Shown here: positions 1-6,982 of the stretch, piece by piece
How the letters are laid out: the number at the start of each line of letters is the position of its first letter
Position numbering within the stretch: the first letter of the stretch is position 1
Source of the DNA: an uncultured Coriobacteriaceae bacterium
GTDB taxonomy: Bacteria; Actinomycetota; Coriobacteriia; Coriobacteriales; Eggerthellaceae
Direction of reading: 5' to 3'
DNA: 9,819 nucleotides
NCBI GenBank assembly: GCA_902767025.1
Contig: CACXFZ010000120.1
Span: 1-9,819, forward strand
Position numbers and translations under genes: made by a program
Notes under the pieces: model-generated
Databases searched by the model: none
Told to the model about the DNA's origin: nothing
Seen by the model: the letters and a program-made list of their open reading frames with translations, nothing else

Positions 1-80
1 ACCAGCGCGAACAGCATGCAGGCGCATGCGGCAAGCGCGACGAGGATGGCATATGGTGTGGCAGTTCGGAAGCGTTTCAT
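1..80 (-). CDS. Partial gene: N-terminus of an exported or membrane-anchored protein
   Basis: On the minus strand an ATG at 80-78 opens a frame that runs off the left edge without a stop, giving 26 residues. These begin MKRFRTATPYAILVALAACA and continue CMLFAL. This is the classic layout of a secretion signal or signal anchor: a short basic start (K2, R3, R5), then an uninterrupted hydrophobic stretch from about residue 10. Two cysteines (19 and 21) follow small residues, but no clean lipobox is visible, so lipoprotein status is undecided. A strong ribosome site, GGAGGG at 90-85, lies 4-5 nt before the ATG, and a promoter-like TATACT lies further upstream. The gene is divergent from the glycan operon. 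The mature domain is outside the window, so function cannot be given; an exported cell-envelope protein is the safest reading. Confidence 0.7.
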   Translation of the reverse strand, partial: MKRFRTATPYAILVALAACACMLFAL

Positions 81-110
81 GGTGCCCTCCATCATCGTGA
101 AAGAGCATCT

Positions 111-116
111 AGTATA
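111..116 (-). promoter_or_regulatory. Putative -10 box for the leftward gene
   Basis: Read on the minus strand these bases are TATACT, five of six matches to the sigma-70-type -10 consensus. Transcription would start near 104, giving a short leader that contains the GGAGGG ribosome site before the ATG at 80. No good -35 hexamer stands 16-18 bp further upstream (134-139 reads GCGACT on this strand), so an activator or a weak promoter is possible. Confidence 0.45.
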
Positions 117-183
117 TCCGACAGTGCACTTCGAGTCGCGGGCAGGCGGTTCGGCTCCGTAGGGTCCGAACATGAATTCGGGC

Positions 184-200
184 CCGTTCTGCCACGAAAA
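184..200 (-). repeat. Dispersed repeat motif, copy A (TTTTCGTGGCAGAACGG)
   Basis: On the minus strand this reads TTTTCGTGGCAGAACGG. It overlaps the left copy of the 28-nt direct repeat. Near-identical sequences recur at 290-306 (opposite orientation, 15 of 17 bases), 9786-9796 (11 bases exact) and 9803-9819 (17-base variant), all in non-coding DNA on both sides of the operon. Confidence 0.55.
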
Positions 201-257
201 CACACGCTGTGCACGCCATCTGGACGCGGCTGCCACGAAAACGCACGCTGTGCACGC
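189..257 (+). repeat. 28-nt near-perfect direct repeat, 41-bp period
   Basis: Positions 189-216 and 230-257 are the same 28-nt sequence with one difference (A202 versus G243). The unit starts CTGCCACGAAAAC and ends CGCTGTGCACGC. The two copies begin 41 bp apart, close to four helical turns, so they would present the same DNA face. They lie 108-176 bp upstream of the glf -10 box and 73-146 bp upstream of the leftward -10. That position fits paired binding sites for a regulator, but a degenerate repeat element is equally possible. Two copies with a 13-bp spacer are not a CRISPR. Confidence 0.7.
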
Positions 258-289
258 GGGGAAACGGCGAAACGCGTGCATACCGTATG

Positions 290-306
290 ATTTCATGGCA
301 GAACGG
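290..306 (+). repeat. Dispersed repeat motif, copy B (inverted relative to copy A)
   Basis: Reads ATTTCATGGCAGAACGG on the plus strand, matching copy A at 15 of 17 positions in the opposite orientation. With copy A it forms a widely spaced inverted pair around the 28-nt direct repeats. It lies 59 bp upstream of the glf TATAAT box. Confidence 0.5.
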
Positions 307-364
307 CCAGGATTTTCCCTGAGTGGTTCATCGCCCCGTGCAAATGAGCCACCTGTGCCATCTG

Positions 365-370
365 TATAAT
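365..370 (+). promoter_or_regulatory. Promoter -10 box of the glf-led operon
   Basis: TATAAT, a perfect -10 consensus, sits 44 nt before the glf start. Transcription would begin near 377, leaving a leader of about 37 nt that contains the glf ribosome site. At the matching -35 position (342-347) the sequence is AAATGA, a poor match, so the promoter may be activator-assisted. The box overlaps an upstream in-frame ATG at 369, which rules that ATG out as the translation start if this promoter is used. Confidence 0.6.
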
Positions 371-413
371 GTGCTGTGCGAAGAAAATCGCAATCAGGAA
401 GGACAACAACCCC

Positions 414-1508
414 ATGGCTCAATATGATGTGCTGGTAGTGGGAAGCGGCCTGTTCGGCTCCATCGTGGCCCACGAGGCGGCTCAACGCGGCAAGTCGGTG
501 CTGGTGCTGGAAGCGCGCGACCACATCGGCGGCAACTGCTACACGGAATGCATCGACGGCATCAACGTTCACACGTACGGCGCGCACATCTTCCGCACCA
601 ACGACCGCGCCATCTGGGAGTACCTCGAGCAGTTCTGCGAGTTCAACAACTTCGTGAACTCGCCGGTGGCCAACTTCAAGGGCGAGCTGTACAACATGCC
701 CTTCAACATGAACACGTTCGCGCGCATGTGGAACATCGTCACTCCCGCGCAGGCCAAGGAAGTCATCGAAAGCCAGCGCGTGCCCTGCGACGACCCGGCG
801 AACCTGGAAGAGCACATCCTGTCGCTGGTGGGGCGCGACATCTACGAGAAGCTGGTGAAGGGCTACACCGAAAAGCAATGGGGCAAGCCCTGCACCGAGC
901 TGCCGCCGTCGGTGATGCGCCGCATCCCGCTGCGGTTCATCTTCGACAACAACTACTTCAACGACCGCTACCAGGGCATTCCGATGGGCGGGTACACGCG
1001 CATCATGGAGCAGATGCTCGCCCGCGCGGACGTGCGCACGTCCACCGACTACCTGGACGACAAGGAGGCCTTCGACGCGATGGCCGACCTGGTGGTCTAC
1101 ACGGGCACGATCGACTCGTTCTACGGCTACCGCTTCGGGCCGCTCGAGTACCGCAGCCTGCGCTTCGAGCACGAGCGCCTGGACACCGACAACTACCAGG
1201 GCGTGGCCGTGGTGAACTACACCGACGCCGAAACGCCCTACACGCGCATCATCGAGCACAAGCACTTCGAGTTCGGCACGCAGCCGACCACGGTGATCTC
1301 GCGCGAGTACCCCCAGGACTGGCAGCCCGGCATCGAGCCGTTCTACCCGATGGAAGACGAAGCCAACAAGGCGCGCTACGCCCAGTACTTCGAGCTTGCG
1401 CAGGCGGAAGGGAAGGTGCGCTTCGGCGGCCGTCTGGGCGAGTACCGTTACTACGACATGCAGGACACGATCAAATCGGCATTGGAGAAGTGCAATGAGT
1501 GGCTCTAA
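414..1508 (+). CDS. glf: UDP-galactopyranose mutase
   Basis: This FAD-dependent cytosolic enzyme interconverts UDP-galactopyranose and UDP-galactofuranose, the donor for Galf-containing glycans. The 364-residue product is the normal family length. It opens with the FAD-binding Rossmann motif GSGLFG (10-15), followed by an acidic strand end (VLVLEAR) and HIGGNCYTE. Further hallmarks are YGAHIFRTND, NSPVANFKGELYNMPFNMNTF, GYTEKQWG, RIPLRFIFDNNYF with Arg174, YTRIIEHKHF with Arg278, and FGGRLGEYRYYDM (337-349). Arg174 and Arg278 match the conserved arginines that hold the substrate pyrophosphate. The start at 414 is preferred over the in-frame ATG at 369: it has AGGAAGG at 396-402, the product starts where the family starts, and 369 lies inside the -10 box. 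It is first in the operon and its end overlaps the next gene by 14 nt, suggesting translational coupling. Confidence 0.97.
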   Translation: MAQYDVLVVGSGLFGSIVAHEAAQRGKSVLVLEARDHIGGNCYTECIDGINVHTYGAHIFRTNDRAIWEYLEQFCEFNNFVNSPVANFKGELYNMPFNMNTFARMWNIVTPAQAKEVIESQRVPCDDPANLEEHILSLVGRDIYEKLVKGYTEKQWGKPCTELPPSVMRRIPLRFIFDNNYFNDRYQGIPMGGYTRIMEQMLARADVRTSTDYLDDKEAFDAMADLVVYTGTIDSFYGYRFGPLEYRSLRFEHERLDTDNYQGVAVVNYTDAETPYTRIIEHKHFEFGTQPTTVISREYPQDWQPGIEPFYPMEDEANKARYAQYFELAQAEGKVRFGGRLGEYRYYDMQDTIKSALEKCNEWL

Positions 1509-3177
1509 CCCCGACACCATCAACGAGCAGGACGTGCAGGCAGCAGCCGATGCCCAGCCCGCCAACCTGGCGTGCGACGTGGGCGGCTGGCACACGTTCG
1601 CGCAGGGCCTGGAAACCTTCGTGAGCAACGGGGGCCTGCGCGCCGCCAACACCACCGACGAGCCGGTGGAGCTGCGCCTGGAGGTGCCCGCCCTGGCCCA
1701 ACCAGGCGTCTACGAGGTGTCCAGCCGCGGCTACTGCACGCAGGGAAACCCCGGCATGCTCTACGTGGTGGACCACTTCAACGCCGTGAAGGGCGAGGTC
1801 ACCGTGTGGTCGAAGGCCCTGGTGGACATCGACGAGCCGGGCGACTACGCGGTTGTCCTGCGCGTGCCCGCGCATTCGACGATGGTGCTGCTCGAGCTGT
1901 TCGCGAAACCCGTGCAACCCGAAGCGAAGGCCAACCTGGTGGACGAGTGCCTGACCGGCAGCGTCGCCGTGCTCGTGCCCAACTACCCCACGCCGGAAAA
2001 CAAGTACCTGTGCGCCTTCGTGCATGCGCGCGTGAAGGCCTACCGCCAGGCGAACATCGCCTGCGACGTCATCAGCACCTACGACTACCACGCCTACTGC
2101 TCCTACGAGTTCGAGGACGTGCCCGTGCTGCGCATGCCCATCGAAGACCTGCCGGGCGTGCTGCAGCGCAAGGGGTACAAGGCCGTGCTCGTGCACTTCT
2201 TCGACCCGAAGTTCGCCGCCGCGCTCGACGCCGCGAACTTGGGCGACGTGCCCATCGTGCTGTGGTCGCACAACCCCGAAACGCAGTACTGGGATTGGGC
2301 GAAGTTCGCATCGCCCTACTTCGACGACCCGATCGAGCTCACCGACGAGCAGGTGGCCGACTTTAAGCAGCGCGACGAAATCATCCGCCGCTACAACGCC
2401 ATGCCCAACGTGTCGTGGGTGTTCATCACCGAAGCGCAGCAGAAACGCGCCGAAGAGCTCATCGGCGTCGAGTTCGAGCGCGCCTACACGATCCCCAACC
2501 TGGTGGACGAGCAGGAATTCCCCACGCGCCTGAAAAGCGACGACATGCGCCGCCGCATCATGGTGGTGCGCAAGTTCGACAACCTGAACACCTACGCGAT
2601 CGACATCGACGTGGCCGTCATCGTGGAGCTGAGCAAGCGCCCGTGCTTCGACGAGCTCGAGTTCGACATCTACGGCACCGGCGAGCTGTTCGACAAGCTG
2701 GTGGAACCCGTGCGCGGCTTCGACAACGTGCGCCTGCACAACCGCTTCTTAACACGCCGCGAAATCGCGCTGGCCCACATGGACCACGGTGTGGCCCTGT
2801 TCGCCACGCGCTACGATTCGCAGGGCGTGTCTATGTGCGAAGCGGCCATGTCGGGCCTGGCCGTGGTGAGCTCGAAGATCCCTGCCGCGCAGACCTTCCT
2901 ACCCGACGACCAGGGCATCCTGTGCGACGTGGAGGACGCCGCGCAGTACGCCGACGTGATCGAGCGCTTCTACAACGACCCCGCCTACTTCAGGGGGTGC
3001 GCGCAGGCGTGCGCCGGCAAGGTGCAGGGGATGCTGAGCCGCCCGCACACGGTCAACCGCGAAATCGCACTGATCGTGATGCTCGCCGGCAACGTGAAGC
3101 GACCGTCGCTGCCCTCGTTCGACCTGCCCCAGGCTGTGGGCAACGTGGCCTCGTGGGTGAAGGAGCGCCTGCCCTAG
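1495..3177 (+). CDS. Glycosyltransferase, GT4-like (GT-B fold), with extra N-terminal domain
   Basis: A 560-residue cytosolic or membrane-associated sugar transferase. Residues from about 155 look like a GT-B enzyme: an N-lobe starting VAVLVPNYPTPENKY, a donor-side C-lobe from about 331 (YTIPNLVDEQEF, then FDIYGTGELFDKLV), and the nucleotide-sugar motif DSQGVSMCEAAMSG (441-454). The usual E-x7-E of GT4 enzymes is here D441-x7-E449. Residues about 20-150 precede the catalytic fold. They are rich in alternating beta-type stretches (VELRLEVPAL, GEVTVWSKALV, YAVVLRVPA) and look like a separate beta-sandwich-type domain that I cannot name. The start at 1495 is chosen because GGAG at 1484-1487 lies 7 nt upstream; the longer frame back to 1396 is an out-of-register extension over glf. 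Its position between glf and the epimerase suggests it adds Galf or another residue in the same polymer. Donor and acceptor are not known. Confidence 0.88.
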   Translation: MSGSNPDTINEQDVQAAADAQPANLACDVGGWHTFAQGLETFVSNGGLRAANTTDEPVELRLEVPALAQPGVYEVSSRGYCTQGNPGMLYVVDHFNAVKGEVTVWSKALVDIDEPGDYAVVLRVPAHSTMVLLELFAKPVQPEAKANLVDECLTGSVAVLVPNYPTPENKYLCAFVHARVKAYRQANIACDVISTYDYHAYCSYEFEDVPVLRMPIEDLPGVLQRKGYKAVLVHFFDPKFAAALDAANLGDVPIVLWSHNPETQYWDWAKFASPYFDDPIELTDEQVADFKQRDEIIRRYNAMPNVSWVFITEAQQKRAEELIGVEFERAYTIPNLVDEQEFPTRLKSDDMRRRIMVVRKFDNLNTYAIDIDVAVIVELSKRPCFDELEFDIYGTGELFDKLVEPVRGFDNVRLHNRFLTRREIALAHMDHGVALFATRYDSQGVSMCEAAMSGLAVVSSKIPAAQTFLPDDQGILCDVEDAAQYADVIERFYNDPAYFRGCAQACAGKVQGMLSRPHTVNREIALIVMLAGNVKRPSLPSFDLPQAVGNVASWVKERLP

Positions 3178-3197
3178 GCTTGCACCTGGTTGCGGCT

Positions 3198-3234
3198 GCC
3201 TTTCCCGGGACGTTTGCACCCGGGTTTCCCAGGC
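3198..3234 (+). other. GC-rich hairpin in the gap before the epimerase gene
   Basis: Two CCCGGG blocks (3204-3209 and 3219-3224) can pair across a 9-nt loop. Outer arms GCCT (3198-3201) and AGGC (3231-3234) extend the structure across an internal bulge. Only TTT follows the inner stem, so it is a weak intrinsic terminator at best. It could attenuate transcription or stabilise an mRNA end within the operon. The 182-nt gap (3178-3359) is the largest inside the operon and shows a poor promoter candidate (TACACT at 3303-3308, no -35 match). Confidence 0.35.
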
Positions 3235-3359
3235 ATGCCGGCCCTGCTGCGGTTTTTCGGCATTCTCGACGGATGCGCGCAACGCCAAGGCAGCGCGTCA
3301 AGTACACTTAGAGGTTGGTTGGATGAAGCGGGCCTTGCGCCCTGGACATGGAAGATGCG

Positions 3360-4463
3360 ATGAAAGCACTGGTAGTATTCGGCACGCGCCCCGAGGCGAT
3401 CAAGATGTGCCCGCTGGTTTTGGCGTTGCAACGCGACGACGCCATCGAAACGAAGGTATGCGTCACCGGGCAGCACCGCGAAATGCTCGACCAGGTGCTC
3501 GAGATCTTCCGCGTCGTCCCCGACCACGACCTGAACATCATGCGCCCACAGCAGACGTTGGAGCTCATCACCACGGCGGTGGTCGAGAACATGGGCGCGG
3601 TGCTCGAGGCCGAGAAGCCCGACGTGGTGCTGGTCCACGGCGACACCACCACCAGCATGGCCGCGGCCCTGGCCTCGTTCTACCACCAGATCCCGGTGGG
3701 CCACGTGGAGGCGGGCCTGCGCACCTACAACATCTATTCGCCCTTCCCCGAGGAGATGAACCGCAAGCTCATCTCGGCGCTTTCCACCTACCATTTCGCG
3801 CCCACGGAAACGAACCGCGCGGCGCTGGAGCGCGAGGGCGTGGAGCAGGGCGTGCACGTGACGGGCAACACCGTCATCGACGCGTTCCAGTACACCACCT
3901 ACGACAGCTACGAGTTCGTCAGCCCTGCGCTGGCGGCGCACGATTTCGGCCAGCCCACGATCCTGATGACGGCGCATCGCCGCGAGAACCTGGGTGCGCC
4001 GATGGAGCACATCTGCGACGCGGTCAACGAGCTGTGCCGCCGCCACCCCGACCTGCGCGTGGTCTATCCCGTGCACCTGAACCCGGCGGTGCGCAACACG
4101 GTGTTCCCGAAGCTGCAGGACAACCCGCAGGTGACCCTGTGCGACCCGGTGGACGTGCAGGACATGCACAACGCGATGGCGCGCTCGGTGCTGGTGCTCA
4201 CCGACTCGGGCGGCCTGCAGGAAGAGGCCCCTCACCTGGGCAAACCCGTGGTGGTGCTGCGCACTGAAACCGAACGGCCCGAGGCCGTGGAAGCGGGCAC
4301 GGCCGTGGTGGCGGGCGTGCAGACCGACTCGATCGTGGACGTCGTGGACACGATTCTTACCGACAAGGAAACCTACGAGCGCATGGCGGAGGCCATCAAC
4401 CCCTATGGCGATGGCCATGCATCCGAGCGCATCGTGGCACTGTTGAAGGAGTATTTCGCATGA
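3360..4463 (+). CDS. wecB: UDP-N-acetylglucosamine 2-epimerase, non-hydrolysing
   Basis: This cytosolic enzyme (WecB/MnaA family) interconverts UDP-GlcNAc and UDP-ManNAc, the ManNAc donor used in teichoic-acid linkage units and other surface glycans. At 367 residues it is of normal length. It shows the N-terminal FGTRPEAIK (7-15), HGDTTT with Asp95, HVEAGLRT with Glu117, PFPEEMNR with Glu131, TAHRREN with His206, and the C-terminal DSGGLQEEAP and VLRTETERPEA motifs. Asp95, Glu117 and Glu131 fall at the same numbers as the E. coli catalytic residues. I take the start at 3360 (MKALVVFGTRPE): GGAAG at 3350-3354 precedes it by 5 nt and it matches the family N-terminus. The in-frame ATG at 3348 adds four residues and lacks a ribosome site. 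The stop overlaps the next start in an ATGA (4460-4463). No UDP-ManNAc dehydrogenase is nearby. Confidence 0.96.
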   Translation: MKALVVFGTRPEAIKMCPLVLALQRDDAIETKVCVTGQHREMLDQVLEIFRVVPDHDLNIMRPQQTLELITTAVVENMGAVLEAEKPDVVLVHGDTTTSMAAALASFYHQIPVGHVEAGLRTYNIYSPFPEEMNRKLISALSTYHFAPTETNRAALEREGVEQGVHVTGNTVIDAFQYTTYDSYEFVSPALAAHDFGQPTILMTAHRRENLGAPMEHICDAVNELCRRHPDLRVVYPVHLNPAVRNTVFPKLQDNPQVTLCDPVDVQDMHNAMARSVLVLTDSGGLQEEAPHLGKPVVVLRTETERPEAVEAGTAVVAGVQTDSIVDVVDTILTDKETYERMAEAINPYGDGHASERIVALLKEYFA

Positions 4464-6928
4464 GGGTGTTTGTAGCGAGCTGGTTCTTCCCGCCCGAAAC
4501 GTCGTCCGAGGGCATCGTCACCTACAAGCTGCTGCGCAATTCGCGCAACGCCTACGACGTGTGCTCGGCCGCAAGCGACCAATGGGGGTACAAGCACGAG
4601 CTGCCGATGAACGCGGACAACGTCACGCGCATCCCCATCAAGACCGACGACGTGCAGGAATGGGTCGAGCAGGCCATCAAGGCGTTCGAGGAAAACCATG
4701 CGCGCGAGCCCTACGACGTCATCATGACGCGCACGATGCCGCCCGAAAGCGTGCTGGTGGGCGACGCGGTGAAGAAGGCGCACCCCGAAGTGAAGTGGGT
4801 TGCCTCGCTGGCCGACCCGGTGGCGCGCAGCCCCTACATGCTCAAGGACCTGGTGCTGGACAACCCCGCCTACGACGACACCCAGAAGTGGGACCTGATC
4901 ACCGCCACGATGGTGGGCTTCGGCATCGAAACGCTCGACGATGACGTGTCGAACCTGCTGCGCTCGTACAAGCAGTGGGAGGACCTGGCGGTGAACGGCT
5001 CGGACGTCCTGATCACGCCGCACGACACGCTGAGCAGCTACATCCTGGGCTCGCGGCAGCGCAGGCGCGTGTTCGCCGTGCCCCATTCCTACGACACCGA
5101 GCTCGTCGAGCAGGCGCGCCAGGCGACCGCGGGGCACCTCGAGGACCGCGCGCGCGACGAGCACGTGACCGAGTTCGTGTTCCTGGGCCATACCGACAAG
5201 CACCGCTCGCTCGACGGGCTGGTGATGGCACTGCGCCACATCCAGAAGACCGATCCGCGCAAGCTGGACGGCATCCGCGTGCGCTGCATCGGGCACATCG
5301 CCGAGCAGACGCGCAACCTCATCTACAACTACCAGCTCCACGACGTGGTGGTGGTCGAGGAAAGCGTGGACTACCTGACCAGTCTGGTGCGCATGGAGCA
5401 GGCTGACTGGCTCGTGCACGTGGACGCGTGGTTCGACTCGCTGGCCGACACGGGCGGCAGCGTGTTCTTCGCGGGCAAGATCGCCGACTACCTGGGCACC
5501 GACCGGCCCATCCTGGGAATCACCGGCACCGGCTCGCCCGCCGAGCAGATCATCGCGCGCACCGGAGGCGTGTGCGTCGACCCGCACGACATCGCGGCCC
5601 TGGCGCGCACGCTCGTCGGCATCGCCGAGGGCGCGATCGCGCCGGCTGTGGAGCGCTCCGACCGCGAGGCCTACGACGCGGTGAACGTGGCGGCCGGCTT
5701 CGACGACATCTTGGACGACCTGCTGGCCGGGCCGCAACCCTTCGACCGCGCGACGTGGCCCGCGCTCGACGCCGAGGCGCAGGAGCGCGCGGACGAGCGG
5801 GGCAAGCTCATCTCGATCTGCGTGCCGTCGTACAACGTGGAGTGCTACCTGGACCGCTGCCTGTTCTCGCTGGTATCGTGCAAGACGGCGCCGCTGCTGG
5901 AAGTCATCGTGGTCAACGACGGCTCGAAGGACGCCACCATCGACATCGCGCGCGCCTACGAGCAGCGCTATCCCGGCATCGTGCGCGTGATCGACAAGGA
6001 AAACGGCGGGCACGGCTCCACGATCAACGCCGCGCTCGAGGTGGCCGAAGGCACGTACTTCCGCGTCATCGACAGCGACGACTGGGTCGACTCCAAGAGC
6101 ATGGACGAGCTCGTGAACGGCATCCTGGACAAGGGGGTGGCGGCCGATTTGGTTTCCACCAACTACTACCAGGTGTACTTCGACGACGGCCACACGGTTG
6201 CGTGGGAGAAGGAAGGCCCCGCCAACTACTGGGAGACCTACCAGCTGGCGGCCGAGGACTTCTCGATGGAGTACTTCACGATGGCCAGCGCCATGTGGAA
6301 GACCGCGCTGCTGCGCCGGGCGCAGTTCAAGCTGCAAGAGCACACCTTCTACGTGGATGTGGAATACCTGCTCTACCCGATCCCCTACACCTACAGCGTG
6401 GTGTTCACACCCGAGCCGGTGTACCGCTATGCGGTGGGCAACGCCGACCAGAGCATCAACCCGTCCACGTTCACGAACCGCTACGACCATCACGACCGCG
6501 TGATCCGGCGCATGCTCGAGTACTACGCGCAGCACCGGCCCACGCTCACCGACGGGCAGGACGGCTACATGCGCAGCCTCTTCAGGCGCCATCTGCTGCA
6601 ATCGCACTACCTGCTGTCGCTGGTGTGGGACCCCGACCGCGAGCGCGGCCTGGCACGGGCGGCCGACTTCGACATGTTCCTGCGCCAGATCGACCAGGGG
6701 CTGTGGGAGGACTGCGCGGCCCAGTACCCGGCGGTGGACACGGCGCGCCGCCGTTCGTTCGACCCGGCGCGCATAGCCAAGCCCGCCAGCATGCAAGACG
6801 GCGGCAACACGCTGCATGCGCGTGCGTCGCGGGGTATGGACAAGTTGAAGAACAACAAGGTCGTGGACACGTTGTGGGAAAATGATGCCATCCGCACCAC
6901 GTACCAGAAGATTCGGGGACGCGGCTAG
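4460..6928 (+). CDS. Two-domain glycosyltransferase: GT-B (GT4-like) fused to GT-A (GT2)
   Basis: An 822-residue protein carrying two sugar-transferase folds. Residues 1 to about 430 form a GT-B unit: the first strand MRVFVASWFFPP and the loop SSEGIVTYKLLR (15-26), a C-lobe from about 238 (EFVFLGHTDKHRSLDGL), and a donor-site-like segment GTGSPAEQIIARTGG (356-370). A charged linker (about 430-448) leads to a GT2 domain: ISICVPSYNVECYLDRC (451 onward), VIVVNDGSKDAT with Asp487, the metal-binding DSDDW (538-542), and a candidate catalytic-base region YVDVEYL with Asp633 and Glu635. The tail after about 740 is basic, with no clear membrane helix. Translation is coupled to wecB by the ATGA overlap, and AAGGAG (4446-4451) lies 8 nt before the start. 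Both activities probably act on the same growing lipid-linked glycan. Donor sugars cannot be read from sequence. The frame is continuous, so this is a real fusion rather than two genes. Confidence 0.9.
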   Translation: MRVFVASWFFPPETSSEGIVTYKLLRNSRNAYDVCSAASDQWGYKHELPMNADNVTRIPIKTDDVQEWVEQAIKAFEENHAREPYDVIMTRTMPPESVLVGDAVKKAHPEVKWVASLADPVARSPYMLKDLVLDNPAYDDTQKWDLITATMVGFGIETLDDDVSNLLRSYKQWEDLAVNGSDVLITPHDTLSSYILGSRQRRRVFAVPHSYDTELVEQARQATAGHLEDRARDEHVTEFVFLGHTDKHRSLDGLVMALRHIQKTDPRKLDGIRVRCIGHIAEQTRNLIYNYQLHDVVVVEESVDYLTSLVRMEQADWLVHVDAWFDSLADTGGSVFFAGKIADYLGTDRPILGITGTGSPAEQIIARTGGVCVDPHDIAALARTLVGIAEGAIAPAVERSDREAYDAVNVAAGFDDILDDLLAGPQPFDRATWPALDAEAQERADERGKLISICVPSYNVECYLDRCLFSLVSCKTAPLLEVIVVNDGSKDATIDIARAYEQRYPGIVRVIDKENGGHGSTINAALEVAEGTYFRVIDSDDWVDSKSMDELVNGILDKGVAADLVSTNYYQVYFDDGHTVAWEKEGPANYWETYQLAAEDFSMEYFTMASAMWKTALLRRAQFKLQEHTFYVDVEYLLYPIPYTYSVVFTPEPVYRYAVGNADQSINPSTFTNRYDHHDRVIRRMLEYYAQHRPTLTDGQDGYMRSLFRRHLLQSHYLLSLVWDPDRERGLARAADFDMFLRQIDQGLWEDCAAQYPAVDTARRRSFDPARIAKPASMQDGGNTLHARASRGMDKLKNNKVVDTLWENDAIRTTYQKIRGRG

Positions 6929-6982
6929 TCCGGGCGCGGCAGCCGACGCGCGGGAAAGAAAGGGCATAGACTTCGAACTGCC

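Larger units (their letters stand above)
81..413. other. Divergent intergenic control region
   Basis: This 333-bp stretch separates the leftward partial gene from glf. I see no credible gene in it. The one open frame (172-369) has no ribosome site, has low-complexity content, and ends inside the TATAAT box. What it holds: the leftward -10 and ribosome site (85-116), a 28-nt direct repeat with 41-bp spacing (189-257), an inverted copy of part of that repeat (290-306), the glf -10 box (365-370) and the glf ribosome site (396-402). The bases around 181-300 are less coding-like than the flanks and look like a regulatory or repeat-rich segment. Confidence 0.6.

Noticed and set aside
189..257. CRISPR array
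   Set aside because: Only two repeat copies with a 13-bp gap; no further units and no cas genes.
172..369. 65-codon plus-strand frame before glf
   Set aside because: No ribosome site, repeat-derived content, and its stop lies in the TATAAT box of the operon promoter.
369..413. Upstream ATG as the start of Glf
   Set aside because: It lies in the -10 box, adds 15 residues not seen in the family, and the ATG at 414 has a proper ribosome site.
1396..1494. Upstream start for the 560-residue glycosyltransferase
   Set aside because: The extra 33 residues are an Arg/Thr-rich out-of-frame reading of the glf end; GGAG before 1495 supports the later start.
1471..2739. Long minus-strand frame opposite the first glycosyltransferase
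   Set aside because: Same reverse-complement composition artefact in GC-rich coding DNA; no ribosome site or recognisable motif.
3174..4418. Long minus-strand frame opposite the epimerase gene
   Set aside because: His- and Val-rich shadow of a gene with all its catalytic motifs on the plus strand.
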